Source: Melioribacteraceae bacterium
Lineage (GTDB): Bacteria > Bacteroidota > Ignavibacteria > Ignavibacteriales > Melioribacteraceae
Assembly (NCBI GenBank): GCA_016927595.1
Contig: JAFGMI010000012.1
Coordinates: 124,001 to 188,000, forward strand
Direction of reading: 5' to 3'
DNA length: 64,000 nt
The notes below the pieces were generated by a model. It did no database searches and had not been told where the DNA came from. It worked only from the letters and a program-made list of their open reading frames with translations. Positions 36,524-44,978 of this stretch are shown piece after piece (position 1 is the first letter of the stretch; the number at the start of each line of letters is the position of its first letter). A program made the translations under genes and the position numbers.

Positions 36524-36922
36524 TTAATTTTTATAATTATCTAATTTTGCCTGCAATTCATCTACGGAAACCGGTTTGTTCAGAACTCCATCGCATTTTA
36601 TCCATTCCTTTTCTTCTTCTGTCGTTGCACTAAACTTAAAACCTGTATCATAAGTAGCTGAAGTTAGAATAAAAACCGGTATATTTTTCCCGTGATCCGT
36701 CTTTTTAATACGATAACATAAAACAAACCCGGAATCTCTCTCCTCCATAATTAAATCAACAATAACAGCATCGGGTTTTATGTCATTAAACAATTTCAGC
36801 CCATATTCACTAGACTCAGCTGTGTATATTTTATAACCTTTTTTTTCGAGAAGTATTTTATTCTGTTCAAGTAAATCGATATCATCATCTATAAGAAGTA
36901 TCGTGTGGTAATTATTAGTCAT
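36524..36922 (-). CDS. Stand-alone response-regulator receiver
   Basis: A 132-residue receiver with LIDDDIDLLE, phospho-acceptor D56 in AVIVDLIMEERDSG, and TSATYD and LNKPVSVDEL for the switch and Lys. As in the other stand-alone receiver of this operon, the loop after D56 is long (EERDSG). It has no DNA-binding or enzymatic output. It lies 12 bp after HydS, which makes it the most probable direct phosphate acceptor of that kinase. Confidence 0.9.
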   Translation of the reverse strand: MTNNYHTILLIDDDIDLLEQNKILLEKKGYKIYTAESSEYGLKLFNDIKPDAVIVDLIMEERDSGFVLCYRIKKTDHGKNIPVFILTSATYDTGFKFSATTEEEKEWIKCDGVLNKPVSVDELQAKLDNYKN

Positions 36923-36934
36923 TATTTTCTCTTG

Positions 36935-38908
36935 TCATTTTAATTTTAAATCATATTTATTGCTTACAGGTAAAACGATATTAACCGTTGTGCCTTTATT
37001 TAATTCACTCTCTATAGTGATATCTCCCTTGTGCATTTTAATGATCCCATAAGAAATTGCCAGACCAAGTCCTGTCCCTCTACCGATTTTCTTTGTAGTA
37101 AAAAACGGTGTAAAAAGTTTATTTATATTTTCTTCTTCAATACCGCACCCGCAATCGATAATTTTTATAAATATTTTTGAATCATCGTTGTTCAGAATAA
37201 TTCTCAATTTTTTCTCATCGCGTGATTCCATAGCTTCGATTGCGTTATTGATAATATTAATGAATACCTGCTTGAGCTGGTCTTTATCAGCCTTTATAAT
37301 AATATCCTCCGCATTATCTTCCAATTCAATTAGCAGATCATTCCCATTTGTATCGGTAACTATCTTTATAACTTCGGACAGTACATTTTTAATTGAAACT
37401 TCCGCTGGATTTAATTTCCGCTCTCTTGCGAAGTTCAGCAGATTAGATACTATTCCTCTGCATCTTTTTGCTTCATCGAGAATCATATCCACATCGCCGC
37501 AGTCTTTCTCAATTTTCTGAAGTTCATTTCTGATTAAAGAAGAGTATAATATTATTGTTCCTAAAGGATTATTAAGTTCATGCGCAACACCTGCAGCAAG
37601 CTGACCAATGGAGGCGAGCTTCTCGGCATTTGTGAGCTGTTCCTGTGTATTCTTTAATTCGGTGTAAGCGGATTCCAGTTTATCTATAAGATGCGGCAGA
37701 CACATCTCATCTTCAGCCAATCCTTTCCCGAAAGCGATTGCATATTCGCGGCAGGTGTCGTATCCGCAGGCTCCGCAATTCAATTCATCTATTTCACTAT
37801 ACTTATTAGTTCTTCTGAGTATTTCTGCGATCTGCTCCTCTGACGGCATTGGTCTGCGTCTGTTTTCAGGTGTGAAAATCCTGTTAAGGTCCAACTCCCT
37901 GCTGTTATAAATTTCGCTGTTCCATACATTCCGGTCAGTATGACTCTGATTCTTCTCAATAAATTCTATAACCTTTTCGCGACGAGCATAATGGTTTAAG
38001 TCACTATCTATTGCAGGTCCGTTTATACACCCTTCGCAAAAAAGTATGTCAATAAATTTTGATTTTATTTTACCATCTGCTATGTCATCGATTATCTCTT
38101 TCACTTTCGATTTGCCTTCAACAATAATAAGATCCTTCTCAAGTATGTTGCTTTCTATACCGGCTGTTTTAAGCAAGCCTCCTGAAATTGCATATGACTT
38201 TCCCATCGCAGCATGCGGCGGATCGAACTCGATTGTATCAAGGTTATCCAGTTCAATATTATTTGAGTTAAATATTTCCTTGATTTCAGAGAATGTAAGA
38301 ACAGCGTCTATTGCATCATTTACTTCGAGATCCCGGTACTCACTTTTCTTTGCAATACAGGGACCAATGAAAACAATTTTAGGATTACTGTAATTTGCTT
38401 TCAAATATCTGCCCATAGCAATCATAGGTGAAACGATTTGAACAAGATTAGGCACCAGTTCAACGAAATACTTTTCAATATAATTATATACAGCCGGGCA
38501 TGGCGTGCTGATCATAGTTTTTTTATTATTCGCAATGATATCTTTATATTTCACATTAATAAGATCAGCACCGAATGCAGTTTCAGAAACTCTTTTAAAG
38601 CCCAGTTTTTTCAGTGCAGCGGGTATTTTATCGTAATTTTCCGGGAATGAAGCTGCAAAAGACGGAGCCACTATTGCAAATGTATCGAACTGTGGAATGA
38701 GTTCATCAAAAACTTTTATGTTATCACTTTCTACAGATTTCGCATGCTGGGAACATACTTTCAGACAGTGACCACAGCTTATGCATCTTTCTTCGATCAC
38801 AACTGCCTGACCATCAATAACCCTGATAGCATTAGCCGGGCATTCTCTTATGCAGGAGTAACACCTTTTACATTTCTGACCGATTGTGCTTACAATACCC
38901 GTGTACAT
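36935..38908 (-). CDS. Sensory [FeFe]-hydrogenase / histidine kinase fusion (HydS-like)
   Basis: A 657-residue fusion. Domains: two ferredoxin [4Fe-4S] motifs (CKRCYSCIRECP, CISCGHCLKVC; residues 13-52), then a hydrogenase large-subunit-like domain (70-345). The H-cluster motifs are altered: TPCPAVY (C137) for TSCCPGW, IGPCIAKKSE (C183) for MPCxxKxxE, and CEGCINGP (C291, C294) for the C-xxx-C motif. A four-Cys cluster (C378, C381, C386, C403) follows, then HisKA with H443 in GVAHELNNPLG and HATPase. There are no membrane helices. Histidine-kinase-linked [FeFe] hydrogenases are a known putative H2/redox-sensing group. Its place between two catalytic sets supports that role. Confidence 0.88.
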   Translation of the reverse strand: MYTGIVSTIGQKCKRCYSCIRECPANAIRVIDGQAVVIEERCISCGHCLKVCSQHAKSVESDNIKVFDELIPQFDTFAIVAPSFAASFPENYDKIPAALKKLGFKRVSETAFGADLINVKYKDIIANNKKTMISTPCPAVYNYIEKYFVELVPNLVQIVSPMIAMGRYLKANYSNPKIVFIGPCIAKKSEYRDLEVNDAIDAVLTFSEIKEIFNSNNIELDNLDTIEFDPPHAAMGKSYAISGGLLKTAGIESNILEKDLIIVEGKSKVKEIIDDIADGKIKSKFIDILFCEGCINGPAIDSDLNHYARREKVIEFIEKNQSHTDRNVWNSEIYNSRELDLNRIFTPENRRRPMPSEEQIAEILRRTNKYSEIDELNCGACGYDTCREYAIAFGKGLAEDEMCLPHLIDKLESAYTELKNTQEQLTNAEKLASIGQLAAGVAHELNNPLGTIILYSSLIRNELQKIEKDCGDVDMILDEAKRCRGIVSNLLNFARERKLNPAEVSIKNVLSEVIKIVTDTNGNDLLIELEDNAEDIIIKADKDQLKQVFINIINNAIEAMESRDEKKLRIILNNDDSKIFIKIIDCGCGIEEENINKLFTPFFTTKKIGRGTGLGLAISYGIIKMHKGDITIESELNKGTTVNIVLPVSNKYDLKLK

Positions 38909-38923
38909 AAAATTCGTATGATT

Positions 38924-40651
38924 TTATTTTATAAACTGTCTGTTATAATAATGCGTATGCAAAATATCATGCGCACGATGACTGTTTGGATATTCCAGGT
39001 AATCTTCATATATCTTAATAACCGATTCATTCTCATGCGACATTCTATGCTTCGACTTTGTATCGATCTCGTAAAGTGCCTGAACCCTTTTCAGAATTTT
39101 ATCTTTCTGCTGATGAAGAGGTTGCCCGCCACCGTTTATACAACCTCCGGGACAAGCCATAACCTCGATAAATTTATAATCACACTCACCTTTTTCTATC
39201 CTATCCAGTATCTCGCCAACATTCCCGATGCCGTTAACAACTGCCACTTTAATTTCCTTACCGTTCATAATAACAGACGCTTCTTTTATTCCACCCATAC
39301 CTCTGAGATCATGCAATTCGAGGTCCTGCATATACTTCCCTGTAATCTTAAAGTACGCGGTTCTTAGTGCAGCCTCCATTACACCTCCGGTCGTTCCGAA
39401 AATAACTGCAGCCCCTGTTGATTCGCCAAGTGGATTATCGAAATTATCATCGGGTAAATCATTAAAATCAATACCCGCCATTTTAAATAACCTGACAAGT
39501 TCTCTTACGGTAAGAACAGCATCTACATCAGGCAGTTTTTCCTCAGTCAGTTCCGGTCTGGTTGATTCATATTTTTTAACGGTACACGGCATGATTGAAA
39601 CAACAAACATGTCTTCAGAATTTATTCCCGTCTTTTCGGCATAGTACGTTTTTAATAATGCACCCTCCATTTCATGCGGTGATTTGCATGAAGAAACATG
39701 GTTCAGCAGGTTAGGTCTGTTTTGCTCAATATATTTAATCCAGCCAGGGCAGCAACTTGTGAACATTGGAAGCACACCGTTATTTGATAACCTGTCAATA
39801 AGCTCGGAGCCCTCTTCCATAATGGTTAAATCTGCTCCGAAATTGGTATCGAAGACTTTATGAAATCCCAGTCTTCTTAATGCGGTAACGAGCTTCCCGG
39901 TAACATTTAGTCCTATCGGCATATTAAATTCCTCACCTATTGAAGCTCTGACGGCAGGTGCTACCTGAACAATGCAAAGTTTTTTGCTGTTATTCAGAGC
40001 GTTTGTCACTTCTTTAAGATGACTTTTTTCTCTTAATGCAGCTGTAGGACAAACAAGTATACACTGTCCGCAGAGTATACAATTACTTACATTCAATCCT
40101 TTGTTGTAAAATGTACCTACACTGCTGTTAAAACCCCGGTTGGTAAAATCAATTGCCCCGATCTTCTGGATCTCGTTGCATACTCGTACACATCTTCCGC
40201 AGAGAATACATTTTGCAGGATCTCTTTCCAACGATGAACTTGAAATATCAACTGCGTGAGATTTTGATTCACCGCTGTATCTGTGTTCTCTGATACCGTA
40301 TATTTCTGATAAATCCTGCAATTCGCAATTTTTATTTCGCACACATATAAGACAATCCTGGGGGTGGTTTTCAATCAACAATTCAACGATTGTTTTACGT
40401 GCTCTCCTCACCCTTGGTGAATTAGTCTGGACATTCATACCGTTGGACACCGGGTAAGCACATGAAGGAATAAGACCTTTCATTCCTTCCACTTCAACGA
40501 CGCAAATTCTGCAGGCTCCGCTAGGGAACAAATCTTTCATGTGACAAAGAGTTGGAATTTTTATCCCTATTGTCTTTGCAGCTTCCAGAATTGTTAATCC
40601 TTCTTCTGCTTTCAGATGTATATTGTTTATTGTAATATCTACGGTTTTCAT
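38924..40651 (-). CDS. hydA: [FeFe]-hydrogenase catalytic subunit, first set (HydA/HndD)
   Basis: A 575-residue HydA. [2Fe-2S] ligands are C36, C47, C50 and C64. The His/Cys [4Fe-4S] site is H96, C100, C103 and C109. Two ferredoxin clusters follow (CILCGRCVRVC, CILCGQCILVCP). The H-cluster motifs are fully canonical: FTSCCPGW (C300, C301), IMPCTVKKYE (C356) and VMACPGGCINGGGQP (C500, C504). It should be catalytically competent once matured by HydE, HydF and HydG, which are not in the window. It lies 16 bp after hydB of the first set and 15 bp before hydS. Confidence 0.95.
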   Translation of the reverse strand: MKTVDITINNIHLKAEEGLTILEAAKTIGIKIPTLCHMKDLFPSGACRICVVEVEGMKGLIPSCAYPVSNGMNVQTNSPRVRRARKTIVELLIENHPQDCLICVRNKNCELQDLSEIYGIREHRYSGESKSHAVDISSSSLERDPAKCILCGRCVRVCNEIQKIGAIDFTNRGFNSSVGTFYNKGLNVSNCILCGQCILVCPTAALREKSHLKEVTNALNNSKKLCIVQVAPAVRASIGEEFNMPIGLNVTGKLVTALRRLGFHKVFDTNFGADLTIMEEGSELIDRLSNNGVLPMFTSCCPGWIKYIEQNRPNLLNHVSSCKSPHEMEGALLKTYYAEKTGINSEDMFVVSIMPCTVKKYESTRPELTEEKLPDVDAVLTVRELVRLFKMAGIDFNDLPDDNFDNPLGESTGAAVIFGTTGGVMEAALRTAYFKITGKYMQDLELHDLRGMGGIKEASVIMNGKEIKVAVVNGIGNVGEILDRIEKGECDYKFIEVMACPGGCINGGGQPLHQQKDKILKRVQALYEIDTKSKHRMSHENESVIKIYEDYLEYPNSHRAHDILHTHYYNRQFIK

Positions 40652-40667
40652 AAATATCCCCGGGGAA

Positions 40668-42626
40668 TTAATTCGTAGTTATAGCATTAAACCGGCAAGT
40701 CTCGACACACAAACCGCACTTAATACATTTGCTCTGAACGATGTAATGAGCCTGCTTCTTTTCACCCACAATTGCGCCCACCGCACATTTCCTTGTGCAT
40801 AAACCGCAACCAGTACAAATTTCATTATCTATATTATATGTTAAAAGTTCTTTACAGACATGAGCTTCGCATTTTCTGTCATAGATATGTGCTTCATATT
40901 CTTCCCGGAAATATTTAAGACCGGAAAGAACCGGATTAGGTGCACTTTGACCCAGTCCGCATAATGAGGTGTCTTTTATCACCTCTGCCAGCCTCTTAAG
41001 GTGTATTATACCTTTAAATCGCTGAAATGCATCATGACCATTGCCGTTGTTCTCATAATTTTGTGTTATTCTCTCAACAATTTCGAGCATTCTCTTTGTC
41101 CCTTCTCGGCAAGGGACACATTTCCCACAGGATTCATTCTGTATAAAAGTAAGAAAGAATTTTGCGACATCTACCATACAAGTCCCTTCATCCATAACAA
41201 CAAATCCTCCGGAACCCATCATAGCTCCCACATCCTTCAGTGATTCATAATCGACAGGCGTATCCATAACAATCTCTGGCAGACAACCGCCGGAAGGTCC
41301 GCCTATTTGAACCGCCTTAAATTTTTTCCCGTTGGGAATACCACCACCGATTTTAAAAACAACATCACGTAATGTTACTCCCATAGCAACTTCTACAAGA
41401 CCCGTATTCTTAACATTTCCGCTTAATGCAAATACCTTAGTGCCTTTACTCTTTTCCGTACCGATAGATGAGTACCAGCCGGATCCTTTTTGTATAATCA
41501 TGGGAACATTAGCAAAAGTCTCAACATTATTAATTACTGTTGGTTTTCCGAATAAACCCGATTCACTAGGATACGGAGGTCTCGGCTCAGGCATTCCTCG
41601 TCTGCCTTCGATTGATGCTATCAGAGCGGTCTCCTCTCCACAAACGAATGCACCTGCTCCTTTTTTTATTTTTAACTCAAAACCGAATCCGCTGTTTAGT
41701 ATATTCTTACCAAGCAAACCATATTCTTTAGAATGTAAAATTGCATTCTCAAGTTTTTTTATTGCAAGCGGATATTCTGCTCTGCAGTATATATATCCTT
41801 CTGATGCACCAATAGCATATGCGGCTATTACCATACCTTCAATTACCTGGAATGGATCACCTTCTAGAATCGAACGGTCCATAAATGCACCCGGATCGCC
41901 TTCATCTGCATTGCAAATAACATAACGCTTATCAGCCGGATTTTTAGCAGTTAATTCCCACTTCTTGCCGGTTGGGAAACCGCCTCCACCCCGTCCCCGC
42001 AAACCGCTATCCAAAACTTCTTTGATAACATTCTCCGGTGACATCTCATTCAAAACTTTTGAAAGACCAAGAAAGCCACCTGAAGCAATGTACTGATCGA
42101 TTGAGTCCGGGACAATTCTACCGCAGTTTCTGAGAACAACTCTTAACTGATGCCTGAAGAATTCGGTTTCGTCAATATTTCTTACGAACTTATTTGTAGC
42201 ACCATACGTTGCAAAGACTTTTTTCGTGAAGATTTGTTTATCTACAGTTGTGGTCTTTATTAATTCTTTTACATCATTGACTGTTATTTCACCGTAAATG
42301 ATACGATCGGAACCAGGGAGTTTAATATCAACTACCGGTTCAATAGCTCCATAACCAATACCGCCTGTATTCACAATTTCCGCGTCGACACCTAAGCTAT
42401 TCAATTCCTTTTCAATTTCGTGACGCACTTTTGCAGCACCTGATGCAAGTCCGCTGGTATCCATACCTATAAATATCACCGGTCGATCATGTTTTTTATA
42501 TTTCAGCAATGATATATATTCTTCAAGTTCATTTTGAACCGAAGGAGTAATTTCAGGATTTATACAGCGTTCAATGAACTCACAGGGCGGAAAATCCAGT
42601 TTTAATATTTCCAGAAAACTTTCCAT
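40668..42626 (-). CDS. hydB: Hydrogenase NADH-binding subunit, full-length, first set (HydB/HndC)
   Basis: A 652-residue HydB. NuoF core: LRGRGGGGFPTGKKW (209-223) and GAFVCGEETALIASIEG, with [4Fe-4S] ligands C500, C503, C506 and C556. A Zn-type motif (C586, C591) and two [4Fe-4S] ferredoxin motifs (C604-C614, C634-C644) complete the C-terminus, as in electron-bifurcating HydB. The N-terminal thioredoxin-like domain (about 48-125) keeps the fold pattern, with ASGAAKVRHE and NTGGIGYGAIEPVV. However, all four [2Fe-2S] cysteines are replaced, the usual C-x-G-x-C of the second pair reading G-IG-Y-G. The flavin and distal clusters are intact. It is adjacent to hydC without a gap. Confidence 0.93.
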   Translation of the reverse strand: MESFLEILKLDFPPCEFIERCINPEITPSVQNELEEYISLLKYKKHDRPVIFIGMDTSGLASGAAKVRHEIEKELNSLGVDAEIVNTGGIGYGAIEPVVDIKLPGSDRIIYGEITVNDVKELIKTTTVDKQIFTKKVFATYGATNKFVRNIDETEFFRHQLRVVLRNCGRIVPDSIDQYIASGGFLGLSKVLNEMSPENVIKEVLDSGLRGRGGGGFPTGKKWELTAKNPADKRYVICNADEGDPGAFMDRSILEGDPFQVIEGMVIAAYAIGASEGYIYCRAEYPLAIKKLENAILHSKEYGLLGKNILNSGFGFELKIKKGAGAFVCGEETALIASIEGRRGMPEPRPPYPSESGLFGKPTVINNVETFANVPMIIQKGSGWYSSIGTEKSKGTKVFALSGNVKNTGLVEVAMGVTLRDVVFKIGGGIPNGKKFKAVQIGGPSGGCLPEIVMDTPVDYESLKDVGAMMGSGGFVVMDEGTCMVDVAKFFLTFIQNESCGKCVPCREGTKRMLEIVERITQNYENNGNGHDAFQRFKGIIHLKRLAEVIKDTSLCGLGQSAPNPVLSGLKYFREEYEAHIYDRKCEAHVCKELLTYNIDNEICTGCGLCTRKCAVGAIVGEKKQAHYIVQSKCIKCGLCVETCRFNAITTN

Positions 42627-43118
42627 CTATTCTCCGATAGTCTCCATTATTTCAATATTTTCTTTTACACTCTTATTCCTGAAATTTTTAATGATTTTTG
42701 GAATTTCCTTAACCGTAAGTCTTCCGAAATATTCATCATTAACGCTTATTACAGGGGCAATGCTGCATGCACCAATACATGCTACGGTTTCAATGGTAAA
42801 CAGTTTATCCCTTGTGGTACAACCCGCTTTTATACCGAGTTCAGTCTCCAGTGCCTGAAGTATACCTGCCGAACCTTTTACGTGACAAGCAGTTCCCCTG
42901 CAGACTCGTATAACATACTTCCCCAGAGGAGTAAGCCTAAACTGATTATAGAAAGTAGCAATCCCGTAAATGCTGCTTAAGGGCATACCCAAATGAATTG
43001 ATGCTTCCTGCAATTCCTGCTCAGGCAAGTAGCCGAATTTATCCTGGATATCCTGCAATAAAGGTATGATTGAACTGCGATCATTTGCAGTGTAATTGTT
43101 AACTATACTCTTATCCAT
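42627..43118 (-). CDS. hydC: Hydrogenase [2Fe-2S] subunit, first set (HydC/HndA, NuoE-like)
   Basis: A 163-residue NuoE-type subunit. The N-terminal helical part has FGYLPEQELQEAS and YGIATFYNQF. The thioredoxin-fold [2Fe-2S] ligands are C73 and C78 (VCRGTACH) and C114 and C118 (ACIGAC). It is the first gene of the ten-gene hydrogenase operon, and its stop abuts the hydB start. Because the fused [2Fe-2S] site in HydB is lost, HydC may be the only [2Fe-2S] relay on the HydB side. Confidence 0.94.
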   Translation of the reverse strand: MDKSIVNNYTANDRSSIIPLLQDIQDKFGYLPEQELQEASIHLGMPLSSIYGIATFYNQFRLTPLGKYVIRVCRGTACHVKGSAGILQALETELGIKAGCTTRDKLFTIETVACIGACSIAPVISVNDEYFGRLTVKEIPKIIKNFRNKSVKENIEIMETIGE

Positions 43119-43355
43119 AATTAATCCAAAATTTGATTAGCAATAAAATTCCAAATTGTATGCCAATAAATATTTAATTGAAAACGTCATTTATTTAACA
43201 TTTTCAAGCATTATATTTTACCGTGTAAATCATTTTCCTACTGCTAAGAAACCCGTAAATCGATTTTTCCAATATGTGATATGCCCAAAATATCAGTTTT
43301 TAGTTGTCATCAGTCCGATGTTTTTTCTATGTTTGATTAGAACAATAGGCAGTAT
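43119..43355. promoter_or_regulatory. Divergent control region between the hydrogenase operon and the CDF exporter
   Basis: A 237 bp AT-rich non-coding interval, one of the largest in the window, which must hold the operon promoter (minus strand) and the CDF promoter (plus strand). On the minus strand a TATAAT lies at 43215-43210, about 92 bp before hydC, but no convincing -35 box sits at the right distance. TTTGATTAG occurs twice, near each gene start. I see no clear Rex or FNR palindrome. The assignment rests on position, not on a recognised site. Confidence 0.45.
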
Positions 43356-44348
43356 ATGGCAACAGAGAACCTTAAAATTAAAACTGCATGGCTTTCATTG
43401 ATTGTGGGGCTTGCAATTTTCTCGGGTAAAATTACGGCATTTCTTCTTACCTCTTCGGCAGCTATATATTCCGATGCGGCGGAGTCTGTCGTTCACATAA
43501 TTGCGACTTTAGTTGTTGTTTACAGCATCTATCTTTCAAATAAACCGCCGGATAGATCACACCTCTATGGTCATGGGAATGTTGAGTATTTTTCTGCAGG
43601 GATTGAAGGATTACTCATAATAATTGCTGCATTTACAATCATATATGAAGCCATTATGGATTTGATATACGGCACCGAACTGAAAAATCTGGATATTGGT
43701 ACGTTTATCATCGGAGCGGCAGGTTTCATCAATCTCTATCTAGGCTACTTCATTGTGAAACGAGGAAAAATAACCAATTCAACAGCTCTTATTGCCGATG
43801 GAAAGCATATTCTAACCGATTCATTTACAAGTCTGGGAGTTTTATTTGGATTAATTCTGATTCTGTTAACCGGACTGAAAATAATCGATCCGATAATCGC
43901 GGTGATAGTAGCTGTAAATATTCTTTTTACAGGATACAAATTAATTAGAGAATCGATCGGTGAATTGATGAATGAAACTGACATGGATTTATTAAACGAA
44001 ATATCCCGATTGTTTCAAAAACTAAAAAAGGAATACTGGATTGATATGCACAATCTGAGGTTCTGGAAATCAGCCGACAGAATATTTATAGACTGCCACC
44101 TCACGCTCCCCTTCTACTTCACTATTAAAGAATCTCATATTGAAGAGGAATTTATTTCGAGCGAGCTTCAAAAATGGAACGAGAAATCTGAGATCAGAAT
44201 TCATTTCGACTACTGTACTTACCAGCTTTGCAGAAACTGCGAATACAGCGATTGTACTATGAGAAAAGAAGACTTTGATCAGAAAATTGAATGGTCTGTC
44301 AACAAACTAATAGGCGAACCGATAAACTTAAAAACTCACATCTCATAG
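43356..44348 (+). CDS. Cation diffusion facilitator with C-terminal cysteine motif
   Basis: A 330-residue CDF exporter with six membrane helices and a cytoplasmic C-terminal domain. The TM2 metal motif reads E43-S-V-V-H47 where the common form is D/H-x3-D. The TM5 motif is H-ILT-D in DGKHILTDS. HLYGHGNVEYFSAGIEG is the conserved loop. The tail has four cysteines, C287, C292, C295 and C300 (C-x4-C-x2-C-x4-C). It exports divalent metal, likely Zn or Fe, with protons. The E-x3-H/N form belongs to a subgroup seen in Bacteroidota as I recall. It is divergent from the hydrogenase operon. Confidence 0.88.
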   Translation: MATENLKIKTAWLSLIVGLAIFSGKITAFLLTSSAAIYSDAAESVVHIIATLVVVYSIYLSNKPPDRSHLYGHGNVEYFSAGIEGLLIIIAAFTIIYEAIMDLIYGTELKNLDIGTFIIGAAGFINLYLGYFIVKRGKITNSTALIADGKHILTDSFTSLGVLFGLILILLTGLKIIDPIIAVIVAVNILFTGYKLIRESIGELMNETDMDLLNEISRLFQKLKKEYWIDMHNLRFWKSADRIFIDCHLTLPFYFTIKESHIEEEFISSELQKWNEKSEIRIHFDYCTYQLCRNCEYSDCTMRKEDFDQKIEWSVNKLIGEPINLKTHIS

Positions 44349-44368
44349 TTTACCGACAGACATAAAAA

Positions 44369-44860
44369 TTAATATTCGAGATTACTGTTTTTATTCATCG
44401 ATTCAACTGCAATTTTTTTCTTGTAATCTATCAACTTCGACTGAAGATTCTGATCGGCAGTAGCCAGAATTTGAATTGCAAGCAGTGCTGCATTTTTTGC
44501 TCCATCTATAGCTACCGTAGCAACTGGAATACCCGGAGGCATCTGTACTATTGAGTAAAGTGCATCGTTCCCCTCGAGTGATTTCCCTTTCATAGGTACA
44601 CCTATCACAGGCAGAATTGTCTGTGCGGCGGTTACACCCGGGAGATGAGCTGCCATACCGGCGGCAGCGATTATTACTTTTAAACCTCTTGATGCTGCAT
44701 TTCGTGCCCAATCTGCATGCTGATCGGGTGTTCTATGTGCAGATAATATTTTCAACTCAAACGGTACGTCAAATTCCCGGCATACATCAACTGCCTTCTT
44801 CATTATCGGCAGATCAGAATCACTGCCCATTATTATTCCAATTAATGCCTTAGTTGACAT
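44369..44860 (-). CDS. purE: N5-carboxyaminoimidazole ribonucleotide mutase (class I PurE)
   Basis: A 163-residue class I PurE with MGSDSDLPIMKKA, the catalytic H42 in LSAHRTPDQ, AAGMAAHLPGV, PVIGVPMKG and QMPPGIPVATVAI. It rearranges N5-CAIR to CAIR in purine synthesis, which implies a PurK partner elsewhere. It stands alone, ending 20 bp from the convergent CDF stop. purF lies 34 kb away, so the purine genes are dispersed. Confidence 0.96.
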   Translation of the reverse strand: MSTKALIGIIMGSDSDLPIMKKAVDVCREFDVPFELKILSAHRTPDQHADWARNAASRGLKVIIAAAGMAAHLPGVTAAQTILPVIGVPMKGKSLEGNDALYSIVQMPPGIPVATVAIDGAKNAALLAIQILATADQNLQSKLIDYKKKIAVESMNKNSNLEY

Positions 44861-44978
44861 TTATTCATCCTTTCATAATTATTGATTTTAAGGTAAGTAA
44901 AAATATCTTAATAATCTGAGGCAATCAAATCTATGAAAAATTTATTTTATGAATTTAGGCGCGGTATCTCCCGTTAAT

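Noticed and set aside
38744-39367. Long plus-strand open frame of 207 codons
   Set aside because: It lies antisense to hydS and hydA, whose motifs are unambiguous; its translation shows no family features.
41332-41925. Plus-strand open frame of 197 codons
   Set aside because: Antisense to hydB with its clear flavin and Fe-S motifs; serine/proline-rich shadow translation.
43119-43355. Rex or FNR operator before the hydrogenase operon
   Set aside because: No palindrome of the right form was found by eye; only a lone TATAAT box and a repeated TTTGATTAG, which are not diagnostic.
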